Source of the DNA: Prorocentrum cordatum
Taxonomy: Eukaryota; Sar; Dinophyceae; Prorocentrales; Prorocentraceae
Direction: 5' to 3'
Assembly: GCA_963575745.1 (NCBI GenBank)
Contig: CAUYUJ010009546.1
Coordinates: 87,501 to 151,500 of the forward strand
DNA: 64,000 nt
In this document: one piece after another, positions 1 to 10,339 of the stretch
Position numbering within the stretch: the stretch's first letter is position 1
Layout: every line of letters begins with the position of its first letter
Translations under genes and position numbers: made by a program
Notes under the pieces: generated by a model
What the model saw: the letters and a program-made list of their open reading frames with translations, nothing else
The model's database searches: none
What the model was told of the DNA's origin: nothing

Positions 1-126
1 GGACGCCAAACGGCAATTCTAGCTGAGACGTCCCACCAAAATCGGCGCGAACGGGCTCGTGAGATCAGCCAGGGTGGCTCCCCCTTGGGGCTCCCAAATG
101 ATGCCCCTGGCAGCGTTTTGTGATCA

Positions 127-180
127 TGAGAGAGTGTGAGTGTGAGTGAATGTGACTGTGAGTGAGTCTGAGTGAGAGCG
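127..180. repeat. GTGAGT-type simple repeat
   Basis: Short degenerate array of GTGA/GTGAGT units. It lies directly before a pentamer satellite. The first 126 bases of the window show nothing recognisable. Confidence 0.8.
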
Positions 181-440
181 AGTCTCATCTTATCTTATCG
201 AGTCCTATCTTATCTTACCTTTATTACCCTCTATCTTATCTTATCTTGAAATATCTTATCTTGTCTTAGCTTATCTTATATCAACTCATCTTATCGCATC
301 ATATCTTGTCTTATCTTATTACTCCATAGGCTGTCTTATCTTATATATATCCTACCTTGTCATATATCTTATCTTACCTTATCATATCTTGTGCTATCTT
401 ATCTTATCTTGTAGTATCTTATATTGTCTTGTCTTATCTG
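181..440. repeat. TTATC pentamer satellite
   Basis: About 260 bp of degenerate tandem TTATC (CTTATCTTAT) units, with interruptions such as TGTCTTATC. It is AT-rich and unlike the GC-rich surroundings. A comparable pentamer array with TTAGC units lies at 19640-20035. Confidence 0.9.
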
Positions 441-547
441 GTGATTATCATTGGGAGGAGGGAGGCGGGAGGCGGGAGGAAGGAGGAGGAGTGGGAGGCG
501 TCAGAGTAATAACAAGAACCCCAATCCTTAGGATATGGGGAAAAACA

Positions 548-770
548 ATGAATGTTGCCTCCGGGGGCCCTCTTGGGAGTGCTCTTGGAGGCCTCTTGGG
601 GCGTCTGGGGGCTATCTTGGGCGTCTTGGAACGATCTTGTGGCATGTCGGACCCCTCGTGTACCATCTTGGGGGCCTCTTGGGGGCCTCTTGGCCTTTCT
701 TGGGGCTCTCGGGGACGTCTCGGAGCCCTGTTGGTGCGCTCATGGAGCGCTCCTGGAGCGCTCTGGGGGA
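548..770. repeat. degenerate GGGGCCTCTTGG tandem repeat
   Basis: Units of about 11-12 bp built on GGGGCCTCTTGG and GGGCGTCTTGG run through this stretch, just after a GGAGG purine tract (452-502). The complementary pattern (CCAAGAGG, CCAGGAGGCC) recurs at 3415-3560 and 41560-41800. It keeps many frames open, so the short ORFs here are not taken as genes. Confidence 0.75.
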
Positions 771-868
771 CTCCTCCCGGGACTCTCTCAGGACCTTGCC
801 GGGGTACTTTTCGTCCGTGGACCCCCAGGGGCCGCCCCGCGCGCGCGAACTAGAGAATTGTTAACCAG

Positions 869-1897
869 TTACCGGAGATCTTAGCACGCCTCTGGCCCGT
901 TGGGCCGGCGAATTTGATCACCTCGAGAGGGTCTTACGAGCTACTTGCATTTTGCGATGGTTGCAACGCGAAAACTTTGCAGCGAGCCGAGGAAGCCTTC
1001 GATACTTACCTGCCGATTGTCTGGAACGGGAGCGCCACGGCGTGCAGCCTGGAATTTCTCAAGAACGTTACCGGGCACGTGAGGCGTGGGAAGTCGGACC
1101 GGATCTATTGGGAGCCTGTGCGCGAGATGTGTGTCGCCGCTTGCGGCGACTCATTCTTTCGCCGGTGCGGATCATTGCGGCGGGTGGTGCTGGTCGATCA
1201 GCCTTCCGCGATATTCGAGACTGCTTCAAACAACAGAGGTGCAATCTTGGCCGAGGGCCAGTTCCTAATCCTCATGCAAGACGACTGGGTAATGACCCAG
1301 ATCGGATGGAATGTCCACATGTCGCTTCCCGCGCGCCTTTATGACGACGTCTTCGGCATATCCGGCAACTGCGCGCACGGATGGCATGGAATTCCGAGCA
1401 CCAATGTGGGCCGGTGTAGGGATTCGGAGAGGATTCGACCGCTCGACCCAACGTTGGTGAACAAGTCGGGCACCTTCTTCGTGCGGCCGACGGGGAACAG
1501 GGGCCCTCTCCTGTACAACGCCAGCAAGTTCAGGCAGATGGGTTATCTGAACGAGCTGCGCTTTCTAATGGATAAGGACGACCATACAATTCACACCTTG
1601 GCTCTGCGGTCGCAGGGCTGGGTTTCGGGTTATGTGCCCGTGCAGATGATAGTCCTCCAGGAGGCGGGGCGCTTGGACTCGGACAGTGTCGCCTTCCACC
1701 AGGACAATGGGTTCAAGACGAAGGAGGTGGAGATGGAGTACAAGCAGTGGAGAAAAGATCTGGGGAAAACAGCGAAGTTTCGGCAGCCTGCGACAAGCTC
1801 GCGTGGGATGCCTACCGACCTCGGGGGAGAGCGGAATCTCAGTATTGGTTGGCTCTCTTTTGATATTTGCGCCACAGCAGAAAACACGCTTCCGTGA
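869..1897 (+). CDS. glycosyltransferase-like protein, terminal exon
   Basis: An open frame runs from after a TAG at 851 to the TGA at 1895-1897. No in-frame ATG opens it: the first start-like codon is a TTG at 914. I therefore read it as the last exon of a spliced gene, with a possible acceptor AG at 867-868. The protein (about 340 residues) has the signature of a GT-A type glycosyltransferase of the GT2-like group: a segment reading NNRGAILAEGQFLILMQDDW, in which a conserved Asn-Arg-Gly helix is followed by a hydrophobic strand ending in Asp-Asp (the metal/nucleotide-sugar binding DXD position). The downstream ISGNCAHGWHG and RLDSDSVAFHQDNG segments fit an acceptor-binding half. GC3 is high and no frameshift is visible. 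Family assignment rests on motif memory only. The substrate is unknown, and no signal peptide or membrane segment is seen in this exon. Confidence 0.6.
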   Translation, partial: LPEILARLWPVGPANLITSRGSYELLAFCDGCNAKTLQRAEEAFDTYLPIVWNGSATACSLEFLKNVTGHVRRGKSDRIYWEPVREMCVAACGDSFFRRCGSLRRVVLVDQPSAIFETASNNRGAILAEGQFLILMQDDWVMTQIGWNVHMSLPARLYDDVFGISGNCAHGWHGIPSTNVGRCRDSERIRPLDPTLVNKSGTFFVRPTGNRGPLLYNASKFRQMGYLNELRFLMDKDDHTIHTLALRSQGWVSGYVPVQMIVLQEAGRLDSDSVAFHQDNGFKTKEVEMEYKQWRKDLGKTAKFRQPATSSRGMPTDLGGERNLSIGWLSFDICATAENTLP

Positions 1898-2745
1898 GCT
1901 GCTTCCTCTTGAGGCAAAGTTAGCACTGCTAGAGCGCGTTTCTTCATTGTTTGGGGCATGACGGGCCCCCAGCCCCCCCCCCGCCCCCTTTATGACGTAA
2001 CGCTCCCCCCCCCCACAATGCGTTTCGGGCATTGCCGCTCGTGCCTGTGTACACCACGGCGCCTGTGTGCACAACAGCAACCGTGTGCTACGCAGTACCC
2101 TTGTTGTTCGTATGGAAAATGATCCTTATGGACATCGGAGCGACGCTGTAATCTACGAGTCCTCCCCAGTCCGCCCGCATCACCCTAACTCCTTCCATCT
2201 GCGTCCAGGAGGCTCCAGCTAGATTGGCCGTCCAAGTTTACCGATTCAACTGACCATTCTGCGGTGCGCGCTGAGATGCGGACGTGCGCTGTAGCGCCAA
2301 CCCGCACGACAGGGAGTAAGGAGGAGGTGGGGGAGGACGTAGGAGGCGCTGTAGGAGGGAGAGGAGCATGACTCGAGTGGAACCCGCTTCGGCATGCAAG
2401 CCGCGTGCGATGAACACCTCCGCAAATTAGGGCACTGACCGCGGCCGCCTCGCCTTCAGGACGGTTTGGCTCAAGACTCCGGGCTGCAGACCAGCCGCAA
2501 TATGATCGATGTACTCTCCGCGGGCCTTTCAGGAGAGGCGGAGGCGGAGGCGGAGGAGGAGACGACGTACCTATTGAGGTTTGTCTGTGCAATTCGGGCT
2601 CCCGCAGGGTGGCGCTGGGGTCCCTTTCAAGATGAGACGCCTTTTTCCACTTGTGCCACCTGCGGAGCCCGCAACAGCAGGAGAGGGAGAAGGAGGAGGA
2701 GGACTTTCTTTACCTCCTGGCATATTGCATGCGTTGACTTACGCC
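1898..2745. other. no gene recognised
   Basis: Contains C-homopolymer runs (1970-2015) and GGA/GGC-rich coding-like composition at 2530-2570, but no ORF with credible protein features. At 2469-2479 the 11-mer TTTGGCTCAAG equals the 3' end of the dinoflagellate spliced leader, without its 5' half (see findings). Confidence 0.5.
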
Positions 2746-3145
2746 TGTCGCAGTGTCGACTTCCCCTTACTCCGCACCTGTTTGCGTTTCCCTTGTCAGC
2801 CTTTGGCGACCCTGCCCATTGCCAGCGCAGAAATCTACTCGTGGGGGACGGTTGGTGGCGGAGGTTAGGATGGCATGGGGTGGAGGTCGGCTCTCGAGGA
2901 AGGACGGTCCTCGTCCCAGCAACCTTGCTAAGGTCGGGCAGAGCCGACCCTCTGGCAGCACTCGGTCTTGCAGCCTCTTTGCAGTTCTCACCTACCTCCC
3001 CTCGCGTTTGACTGACGGCTTGCGCAGTCTCGACCTCCCCATATTCCACATCCGGTTGCGTTTACCTGTCAGCTTTTATCTAATTACTCTGCCAATTGCC
3101 CGCGCAGTAAATCAACTACTGTCGGGGACGGTTGGAGGAGGTGGT
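2746..3145. repeat. ~120-bp direct duplication, spacing ~271 bp
   Basis: Positions 2746-2870 and 3017-3145 are diverged copies of the same segment: both start CGCAGT.TCGAC and share a GTTTGCGTTT core, a TGTCAGC block, an ATTGCC.GCGCAG block and a terminal GGGGACGGTTGG. The intervening 150 bp is not obviously duplicated. Function unknown. Confidence 0.7.
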
Positions 3146-3414
3146 TTATCGAGGGGGCTGGGCGGGTGGGGTACAGGATACACAAGCCAGCCTTTTAAGT
3201 GCCAGCCTCACACGCTACTATCACTGCCCAGTCGTATTCTCTCAACACTCTGTCGCCTGCTAGCTGTGCCGTACATGGAGGGGGATACTTCGACCCTTCT
3301 ACTTGCGGGAGGTGGCGGGAAGGCACATTCTCGCCAGACCACCTGCCGTTTTGCTGGTTTCCCACATTCGGCACCTCCCTTCACACGATAAAACAAAAAA
3401 AAGATGCGCCAAGA

Positions 3415-3560
3415 CTGCCACACGACGCGCCCAAAATGTTTCCAAGAGGCACCCAAGAGACCCCCAAGAAGCGTCAAGAGGATCCCCGAGGCACCCAAGA
3501 TGCTCAACGATTGCCATGGGCCCGCCAAGATGGCCCCAAGACGCTCCGAGAGGCCTCCAC
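3415..3560. repeat. degenerate CCAAGAGG-type tandem repeat
   Basis: Repeats of CCAAGA.GC.CCCAAGAGG. It is the complement-sense relative of the array at 548-770 and resembles the one at 41560-41800. Confidence 0.65.
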
Positions 3561-3655
3561 TGGGGAGTTCTTCTGCGTGCTGCCAACTTCTCTGGTCGAG
3601 ACAACTCATCTGGCCATAGTTTCTGGATGGGCTGGCGGAGTTACGCGAATCGTGT

Positions 3656-3755
3656 AGAATTTCTGGTTCGATGCGTCTGGTGTGCGGAATTCATGGTAAG
3701 AGTTGTTTGGTGTGCGGAATTATTGGTAAGCGTGTTTTGGTCAGGAGCCCTTCCG
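3656..3755. repeat. ~30-bp tandem repeat, three copies
   Basis: Three diverged units, each containing GGAATT, a GGTAAG-like block and TTTGGTGTGCGG. Followed by AT-richer sequence (3760-3850) with no gene. Confidence 0.7.
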
Positions 3756-3937
3756 GCATCCATAACAGGAGCGATTCCGTGACCAAAACATCAGACCAAG
3801 AAATACCAAAAATAATCGCTCGAGACATCCCCGATAATTCTCCAAATAGGCTTGTCCTATAGGAGTCCTAGCTCAAACCCTACTAGTTGGTCCGTTGACC
3901 CCCCCCCACTTCCTATGCCCCCCCCTGATTCCTACGC

Positions 3938-4008
3938 CTATGCCTATGCCTATGCCTATGCCTCCCCCCAACTCCTCTGCCTATGCCTGCTTGCTTGCGC
4001 GCTTGCAC

Positions 4009-4055
<47 letters not shown>
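3938..4055. repeat. TATGCC and TTGC microsatellites
   Basis: A short hexamer run (CCTATG, 3938-3965) is followed by an uninterrupted TTGC tetramer run (about 4010-4053). Apparent ORFs across it are repeat artefacts. Confidence 0.9.
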
Positions 4056-4255
4056 GAGTTGCGAATTACAAGCATGTTTGATTATTCAGATTATTTGACT
4101 TGAGTCGTCTAATCTTTTTGGGGTCAACGCTGGCTGATTTGTTTGCTCACCCGACCAAACATATCCCTTGGCATGGCAATTCTGTTATGGATAACAGAAC
4201 CCATAAAAAAAAACAACAAAACTGCATTCCAAGAAATCCCCAATAATTCCAGCCG

Positions 4256-5010
4256 TCAGACTGGTGGCACCAAGAAATCCGGAGGTGGTCGAGGGGCGAG
4301 GGAGGGGGGGTGCTGGCCGCAGGGAGGTGCTGAGGGGCTCGGGGAGGCGAGCGACGGGTAAGGTATGAGACGATGGGCACCGCCGGCCTCCAGACTCGCC
4401 GATGCGGCGACCAGCTCGGACGACGCCTGGGAGCTGGGCACGGGGGACTCATCCTGCGCCCCACCCACAGTGGCCAGGGTGGGCTCGGGCATGCGTTTGC
4501 GGTACCTCGCTGGCAGGCTGCGAGTCTGGGCGATGGTCATCAGCGTGGCCGCGGGAGGGGAGTCGACCGTTTTCGCAGCAGGCGGCGTCGGTGCAGAAGG
4601 CGCGGCATCAACCACACTATCATCCAGCAGGTCGCCCAGTGCGAGCTCCAAGTCCATGCCATCTGCGGCAGTGCTGGCGGGTGCCGGCACGCCGTCGGCG
4701 TCGGCGGGATTGGCGTGTCAATTCTGCGCTGCTCGGCGGGGCTCTCGGCCGCATCTCAGGCGGCCGATCCCTGCCCTGGCGGGGCAGCCAGGGGAGCGCC
4801 AACAGACTCAGCGGGGCGCTCGGCCGCACCCGAGGCGGCCGCGTCCAGCTCGGGCGGCGCCGCCAGGGGGGCGCAGTCAGGTACGACCGCAGCGGCGGGC
4901 GCAGAGTGCTGATCCAGCGCGATGGCCTGGGCAGCATCCGCTGGCTCAGCCCCGGCAGTCAGCGCCGTGGAGTCACCAGGCGCGGCAGGCGGGGCGCCCG
5001 CCGGACACAA
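4256..5010 (-). CDS. Ala/Pro-rich hypothetical open region
   Basis: Two minus-strand frames (5010 to 4756, then 4690 to 4256) read as low-complexity Ala/Pro/Ser-rich protein. The second contains a less biased stretch, LMTIAQTRSLPARYRKRMPE. The frames are not contiguous, and both strands are open because of the GC bias. This could be a disordered exon, a decayed retroelement ORF1 linker, or non-coding. It ends at 5006 against an AT-rich dispersed repeat. No function is assigned. Confidence 0.2.
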
Positions 5011-5131
5011 TTAATCGTCGATTCCCCAGAAAATATGGGAAGTGGGGGTGAAGACAGAAACTTTGAAAATATGGAGAAATATGGGGCAACCTCTTATTTG
5101 TGTCAATTGATGTGTGTGTCCCAGGGCCCCT
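5006..5131 (+). repeat. AT-rich ~125-bp dispersed repeat, copy 1
   Basis: Begins ACACAATTAATCGTCGATTC, continues with GAAAATATGGGA and GAAATATGGGG, and ends TGTGTGTCCCAGGGCCCCTT. The same ordered blocks recur at 12785-12925. It is strikingly AT-rich against its GC-rich flanks. Confidence 0.85.
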
Positions 5132-5688
5132 TCACAAGCGTCGGCTCCTCATGGGGTGCGACTGGAGCTGTCTCATGGGTGGCACATGGCGAAGCTGCAG
5201 CAGAGCCCCCCTGGCGCGGGAGACGCGGGCTCGCGCGCGGGGCGCCCGCGGGCCCGTGCAGGCCGCGCGGCCTTGTAGGGAGCGGGGGGGGGGGCGCACT
5301 CGGGGCCGCCGTCTCAGAAGACGCAGCCGATGCACGCTGGTAGCTTCCGCATCCCAGCGGCGGTTTGCCTTGGCCGGCTTGGCCGACCCAGGCGCAGCGA
5401 CGGGTTGCTTCCATGGGGTGTAGTCTGTCGTTGTATTTGTTGATATTGTTTGGTATGTGTGGGTATTCTGTGTATTAGTGGAAGCGGTTTGTTGTTGTTG
5501 GTTTGGAAGCGCATTCTTGTTGTTTTAAGTCGAGGCCGCCCTTTGAGGCGACGGGGTCGCTCAACAGATGGTGATCCTTGCGGTAAGTTCTATCAACTTG
5601 GACTGCGCTAGAACCCAAGCGCGCGAAGTTTGTGAATATATACACTCAAATTTGCATCTATATGTTATAAGAAGGACGTCGGACCGGC
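5132..5688. other. no gene recognised
   Basis: GC-rich sequence with a G-run at 5285-5293, then AT-richer sequence around 5420-5530. Nothing recognisable. Confidence 0.4.
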
Positions 5689-5741
5689 GCCGTCTAAGAA
5701 GCAGCCTCCTTCTAAGAGGTCTCCCCCCTCCCCCTACCCCG
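5689..5741 (+). repeat. solo right arm of introner-like hairpin family
   Basis: GCGCCGTCTAAGAAGCAGCC, then CTTCTAAGAGG, a C-rich run and CCCCCTACCCC. It aligns base for base with the right arm (23081-23142) of the hairpin intron at 23004-23153. No matching left arm was found next to it. A second solo arm, more diverged, is at 6447-6497. Confidence 0.7.
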
Positions 5742-6446
5742 TTTGTGCGTGCCGCCAAATCGAATGCTCGTGTCGGGGCGCAGGTAGCTGGGGTCTGCGC
5801 CAACGGGGGTCAGCCAGGTGCCCTGCCTGGCCTGGGGTGGTCGGAAGCCTGCAGTGGAGCCAGCCTTCCGCCTGCAGCCTTCTTGGGCCCTGGGCTCGGG
5901 AGCTGCGGTCGGACGCCGGCCTGGCCTCGCGGCGTGGCCCTGGCTGGCATGGGTTACAGTCGAAACCGATGGTACGGACGGGTCACCTTCCCAAGGGTGC
6001 CCTTTGCATTTGAGTCTCTCTTGTCGGAAACTGGAACATCTACATTACCAGAGGCGGATTGTTTTTTTCAATCCCTGGACTTTTTGGGAGTCGGGGACGA
6101 CGTCGGGGTGGTGTGGTGTATACTTTTTATCCGTTTCCCGGCGAGACAACGAAACATGTATACACCAGGATCCCGTATATACCAGGATCCGCTTTCTTTT
6201 GCAAGTGTCCGAGCAGGGCCGGAAAAAGCGTCGGTGTATAGAGTGTGCTTCCTTATCTTGCCCATCTTCGACTACCCTCGATGGTCCGCAGCGCTCGAGT
6301 GAGCTTCGGCACGGGCGTCCAAGGAGCTTGAAACCTTGTCGCGCATCCTCGCTATCAAGTTTTGACTGTCGTGACCTGGGTCAGCGCGTCCCCGCGTCGT
6401 CGAGGAACGACGGCGGGACGAAGTCTAGATGTAGCGCCAGCGCCTT

Positions 6447-6497
6447 CTAAGAAGTGGCCTCCTTTGAGATGCCTTCCCCCCTCCCGCTGGCCCCGTC
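6447..6497 (+). repeat. second solo right arm of introner-like hairpin family
   Basis: CGCCTTCTAAGAAGTGGCC followed by a C-rich run and GCTGGCCCCG. Homologous to 5689-5741 and 23081-23142. Sequence between the two solo arms (5742-6446) shows no recognisable gene; a small GC-rich ORF there has no protein features. Confidence 0.6.
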
Positions 6498-6706
6498 TGC
6501 GCGCCGCCATTCCTCGGCTACTCTCCCAAAGCGACGCCAACGACGACGGCGGCGACGACGACGGCGGCGGTGGCGACGGGCGTCGGTGTGCCGCGCCGTG
6601 CCTCGCGGACCCCGTAGGACTTGCACACGCAGGCCGTTGCCCTTCTTCGGCTACTCCCCCCTCTCGTCCGCCCCGAAATGCCAGGGCTCATTCCGGTTCC
6701 CCGGAC

Positions 6707-6770
6707 TCGATTCGATTCGATTTCGAGGGTTTCGATTCCGATTCGATTCGATTGCGAATTCCGATGTGGG
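6707..6770. repeat. GATTC-rich simple repeat
   Basis: Degenerate GATTCGATTC / TTTCGATTCC units. The surrounding 6500-7025 contains no supported gene except the polypyrimidine tract before the LRR exon. Confidence 0.8.
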
Positions 6771-7025
6771 TTTCGACTTGTCAATGGAGGCCTACTAGTC
6801 TGCCGAGATCCGCCGTCTCGAGTTCCCTGGACACGGCTGCCGATATCCGCCGCTTTGATGAATTTCGATCGCCGATCCGACATCGGTTCGATTCTGTGTT
6901 CGCCTGAATGCAGAAGAGGGTGTTGGGACCAAAGTCAAATTGCCGGGGTGCTCATGTAGCCGATGGCTTGCAGTTGAGCTGCTCCGCCAAGCCTTCGCTG
7001 CACTTCTTTTTTCGATTTCCCCGAG

Positions 7026-7530
7026 AGGCGGCTGTGGCGCCCGCGCTCTCGGAGGACGACTGGCCTGTGCTGCCCACGAAGCCCGAGGTTGCGGCGCAGA
7101 TGAAGAGCGGCTGCTGGTTCGACGGTGGGTCTGCAGCGAAGCGCTTCATTCAGCAGCTGCGGGCCAATGACCCATCGCTGGTCTCGGTCTGCCTGGTGCC
7201 GCCCAAGCGCTTCGATGATGAGGACGCGAGGGAGATCTGCGACGCGCTGAATGGCAACACGTGCTGCCGTGAATTCGTGGCGAGCGGCCACAGTCTCAGC
7301 GAGGAGACTTGCCAGCGGCTGGCTGGGATGCTGAGGGCCACTGGGGCCATCCAGACCTTCTCGGTGGGTGACTCGTCGTTGGGCGACCGCGCACGCTGCC
7401 TCTTCGAGGCCCTGGCCGAGAACTCCTCTGTAACCTCGCTGGACCTCGAGCACAAGGCCGGGGCATCACGAACCAGGGCAGCCGCGCCACCGCCTCGCGT
7501 CTGTGCGCTTCGCGGCGCCGGGCAGTTCTG
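7026..7530 (+). CDS. leucine-rich-repeat exon (RNI-like), possibly frameshifted
   Basis: After a pyrimidine tract (CTTCTTTTTTCGATTTCC) an exon opens at about 7026. It encodes a ribonuclease-inhibitor-like LRR segment: FIQQLRANDPSLVSV, then REICDALNGNTCCREF, CQRLAGMLRATGAIQTF and LFEALAENSSVTSLDLEHK, a regular ~28-residue helix/strand rhythm. The natural next repeat (GITNQGSRATASRLCAS) is present at 7462-7512, but in another frame. Five extra bases (7457-7461) separate the two halves, too few for an intron. Either a real frameshift (pseudogene) or a sequencing slip near a G-run. No ATG in the exon. Other LRR exons lie at 12028, 27870, 41033 and 63800, all plus strand. RNI-type LRRs are usually protein-binding scaffolds; nothing more specific can be said. 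Confidence 0.6.
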
Positions 7531-7559
7531 CCGGCCTGGGGCATGTCGGCTTGTACGGG

Positions 7560-8334
7560 GATCGGGCGGGCCGGATACAGTCCGCATTTTTGGGATTCTG
7601 TCTGTTCTGGTTTCGGAAGGGGCTCGATGCTCCTGAGGCCATTCCATGGGCCCTCCTATTCCGTTCCTCGTGCACCTGGGCGCAGCTGATGCCCAAAGGA
7701 GGCTTCGTTCCCTGTCCGCAGTTCCTGATGGCAAGGCTTTGACTGCGTGATGGCGAAAATTCTCTGGAGGCGCAAACGACATGATGCCACGCATGTCCGC
7801 GGGGGGCCCTGGGCTGCAGGCCTTGGGCAACGATGCGCGCTTGAGAGGCGTGCACAAGAGGGCGCGCCTACTGAAGCATCGGCTGATTCCCACCGTCGTG
7901 ACCCCGGCCCGTCTGTGACTACCTGAGCCTGACCTCCTTGCCCACATATCAGACGGAATAAGGCCCTTGAGCGACGGAGGGGGTGTTGCGGTCAGCGTTC
8001 TCCAGGCATGCGACGTAGTGTTGGATTGTTTTTGTCGCGAGGTGGCTCCCGTGAGGTTTTTTTACCTTGTCTGGGAGGCCGGCCTCTCATCCCGAGAGTA
8101 CTTATTGTTGGCTTGACGTCGAGGACACGTAAGGCTCGATCTTGCCGCAGATTGGGTTTGCCGACTCCCTTTGGCGGTCCCAGCGCGGATTTCGACGGTC
8201 CGGTTCTTGACGGCGAGCGAGGGGGGAAGCGAGAAGGAGTAGGCCTTCTCAGAAGGCGGCGGGACTTCTCAGAAGCCTTCGCGCCTTCTGAGAAGTTGTT
8301 TTGTGCCTTCTCGGAAGGCTCAGAAAATTCTCCG
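7560..8334. other. no gene; inverted CTTCT-AGAAG cluster at 8245-8330
   Basis: No supported coding sequence. 8245-8330 holds four CTTCT(C/G)AGAAGG-type palindromic motifs, the same motif as inside the hairpin intron at 23004. The composite element 8335-10061 is embedded in this motif: CTTCTCGGAAGGCT occurs on both of its flanks (8308 and 10065). Confidence 0.6.
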
Positions 8335-8419
8335 GGCGAAGGACCCAACCATATTCAGTTGTGAGTAACGCATTGTGGGTGCCGTTGTCGGTGGAGCACG
8401 ACACGCGTGAGGGGCGCGC

Positions 8420-9655
8420 CATAATGGGTGTGGCGGACGCGTGCGGGCACCCCCACTGGGACCTTCGGTGGAGCCCCTATGGGGCCACGAAACGCTGTGC
8501 TGGGTGTGGCGGACGCATGCGGGCACCCCACTGGGACCTTCGGTGGAGCTCCCTATGGGGCCACGAAGCGCTGTGCTGGGTGTGGCGGACGCATGCGGGC
8601 ACCCCCACTGGGGCCTTCGGTGGAGCTCCCCTATGGGGACACGAAGCGCCGTGCTGGGTGTGGCGGACGCATGCGGGCACCCCCACTGGGACATTCGGTG
8701 GAGCTCTCTATGGGGCCACGAAGCGCTGTGCTAGGTGTGGCGGACGCATGCGGGCACCCCCAATGGGGCCCTCGGTGGAGCTCCCCATGGGGCCACGAAA
8801 CGCTGTGCTCGGTGTGGCGGACGCATGCGGGCACCCCCACTGGGGCTTTCGGTGGAGCTCCCTATGGGGCAACGAAACGCTGTGCTGGGTGTGGCGGACG
8901 CATGCGGGCACCCCCACTGGGGCCTTCGGTGGAGCTCCCTATGGAGCCACGAAGCGCTGTGCTGGGTGTGGCGGACGCATGCGGGCCCCCCCTGGGGCCC
9001 TCGGTGGAGCTCCCCATGGGGCCATGAAGCGCTGTGCTGGGTGTGGCGGACGCATGCGGGCACCCCCACTGGGGCTTTCGGTGGAGCTCCCCATGGGGCC
9101 ACGAAACGCTGTGCTGGGTGTGGCGGACGCATGCGGGCACCCCCACTGTGGCTTTCAGTGGAGCTCCCTATGGGGCCACGAAACGCTGTGCTGGGTGTGG
9201 CGGACGCATGCGGGCACCCCCACTGGGGCCTTTGGTGGAGCTCCCTATGGAGCCACGAAGCGCTGTGCTGGGCGTGGCGGACGCATGCGGGCACCCCCAC
9301 TGGGGCCTTCGGTGGAGCTCCCTATGGGGCCACGAAGCGCTGTGCTGGGTGTGGCCGACGCATGCGGGCACCCCCACTGGGGTTTTCGGTGGAGCTCCCT
9401 ATGGGGCCACGAAGCGTTGTGCTGGGTGTGGCGGACGCATGCGGGCACCCCCACTGGGGCCTTCGGTGGAGCTCCCCATGGGGCCACGAAGCGCTGTGCT
9501 GGGTGTGGCGGACGCATGCGGGCACCCCCACTGGGGCCTTCGGTGGAGCTCCCTATGGGGCCACGGAACGCCGTGCTCGGTGTGGCGGACGCATGCGGGC
9601 ACCTCCACTGGGGCCTTCGGTGGAGCTCACCATGGGGCCACGAAGCGTGTGCAGG
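8420..9655 (+). repeat. 77-bp minisatellite array, ~16 units
   Basis: Each unit reads through TGTGGCGGACGCATGCGGGC, CACCCCCACTGGGGCCTTCG, GTGGAGCTCCCTATGGGG and CCACGAAGCGCTGTGCTGGG. The spacing of GCATGC anchors is 76-78 bp. Variants are substitutions (CTATGG/CCATGG, TTCGG/TTTGG). As 77 is not a multiple of three, successive units are read in rotating frames. All stay open, giving Trp/Gly/His-rich conceptual proteins that I do not regard as genes. Confidence 0.95.
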
Positions 9656-9666
9656 GTGTACTGACA

Positions 9667-9780
9667 GGGGTGATGATGACGATCATGACGGTGATGGCGA
9701 TGATGAATGTGAGGATGGTGATGATGACGTCGATGGTGATGATGATGGTGATGATGCTGCTGCTGATGATGATGATGATT

Positions 9781-9834
<54 letters not shown>

Positions 9835-9892
9835 CTGCTGCTGATGCTGATGCTGATGCTGATGCTGATGCTGATGATGATGATGATGATGC

Positions 9893-9978
<86 letters not shown>
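9667..9978 (+). repeat. GAT/GCT trinucleotide microsatellite
   Basis: Interrupted GATGAT with GCTGCT and GATGCT blocks, ending in about 27 uninterrupted GAT units (9898-9978). It occupies the position that in the inverted copy (14121-15236) is held by a CTTCC/TCC array, so this slot of the composite element is variable. Confidence 0.95.
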
Positions 9979-10339
9979 GGGAGGAGGGGCGAGGAGGAGG
10001 AGGAGTGAACGCGGGGCGCTGTCTCTTCAAAACGAGGACCCAACACCACACGATGGTTGGGAACTTCTCGGAAGGCTGTGGGACTTCCGAGCCTTCTGAG
10101 AAGGCCCGCCCCTTCTCATTTCCCCCCTGGGCTCACCACCGATCTTGTGAGATGTCTGCAGTGGGATCTCAGGCCCCACTGCGTAGCAGGCCCCGTTATT
10201 TCTCTGACCGCCCAGCCGGGCGAATTCGAGCCCGCCGACGCCGAGTCTCACGGCTCCCCGATCAGATAATGTAAGGGCCCCCGAGGGAGAAATCGCATTC
10301 GTGCCTTTCCCGAGCGCCGTGTCGCTAGGGGGCCTAATA

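Larger units (their letters stand above)
8335..10061 (+). mobile_element. composite minisatellite-bearing element, copy A
   Basis: Starts GGCGAAGGACCCAACCAT, followed by CGCATTGTGGGT. It then carries an array of about 16 units of 77 bp (8420-9655) and a GAT microsatellite (9667-9978). It ends with TCTTCAAAACGAGGACCCAA and CACACGATGGTTGGG. CCCAACCAT at the start and ATGGTTGGG at the end are inverted. The same ordered parts occur in reverse at 14121-15236, so the whole assembly behaves as one dispersed unit. It encodes no recognisable protein. Long ORFs across it exist because the 77-bp unit lacks stops in the frames visited. Confidence 0.8.

Noticed and set aside
8420-9655. Tandem array as CRISPR
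   Set aside because: Units of 77 bp are contiguous with no unique spacers, in a eukaryotic context.
8301-10274. 657-codon plus-strand ORF and overlapping long ORFs on both strands
   Set aside because: They only translate the 77-bp minisatellite and the GAT microsatellite. The frame rotates through units and the protein has no domain features.
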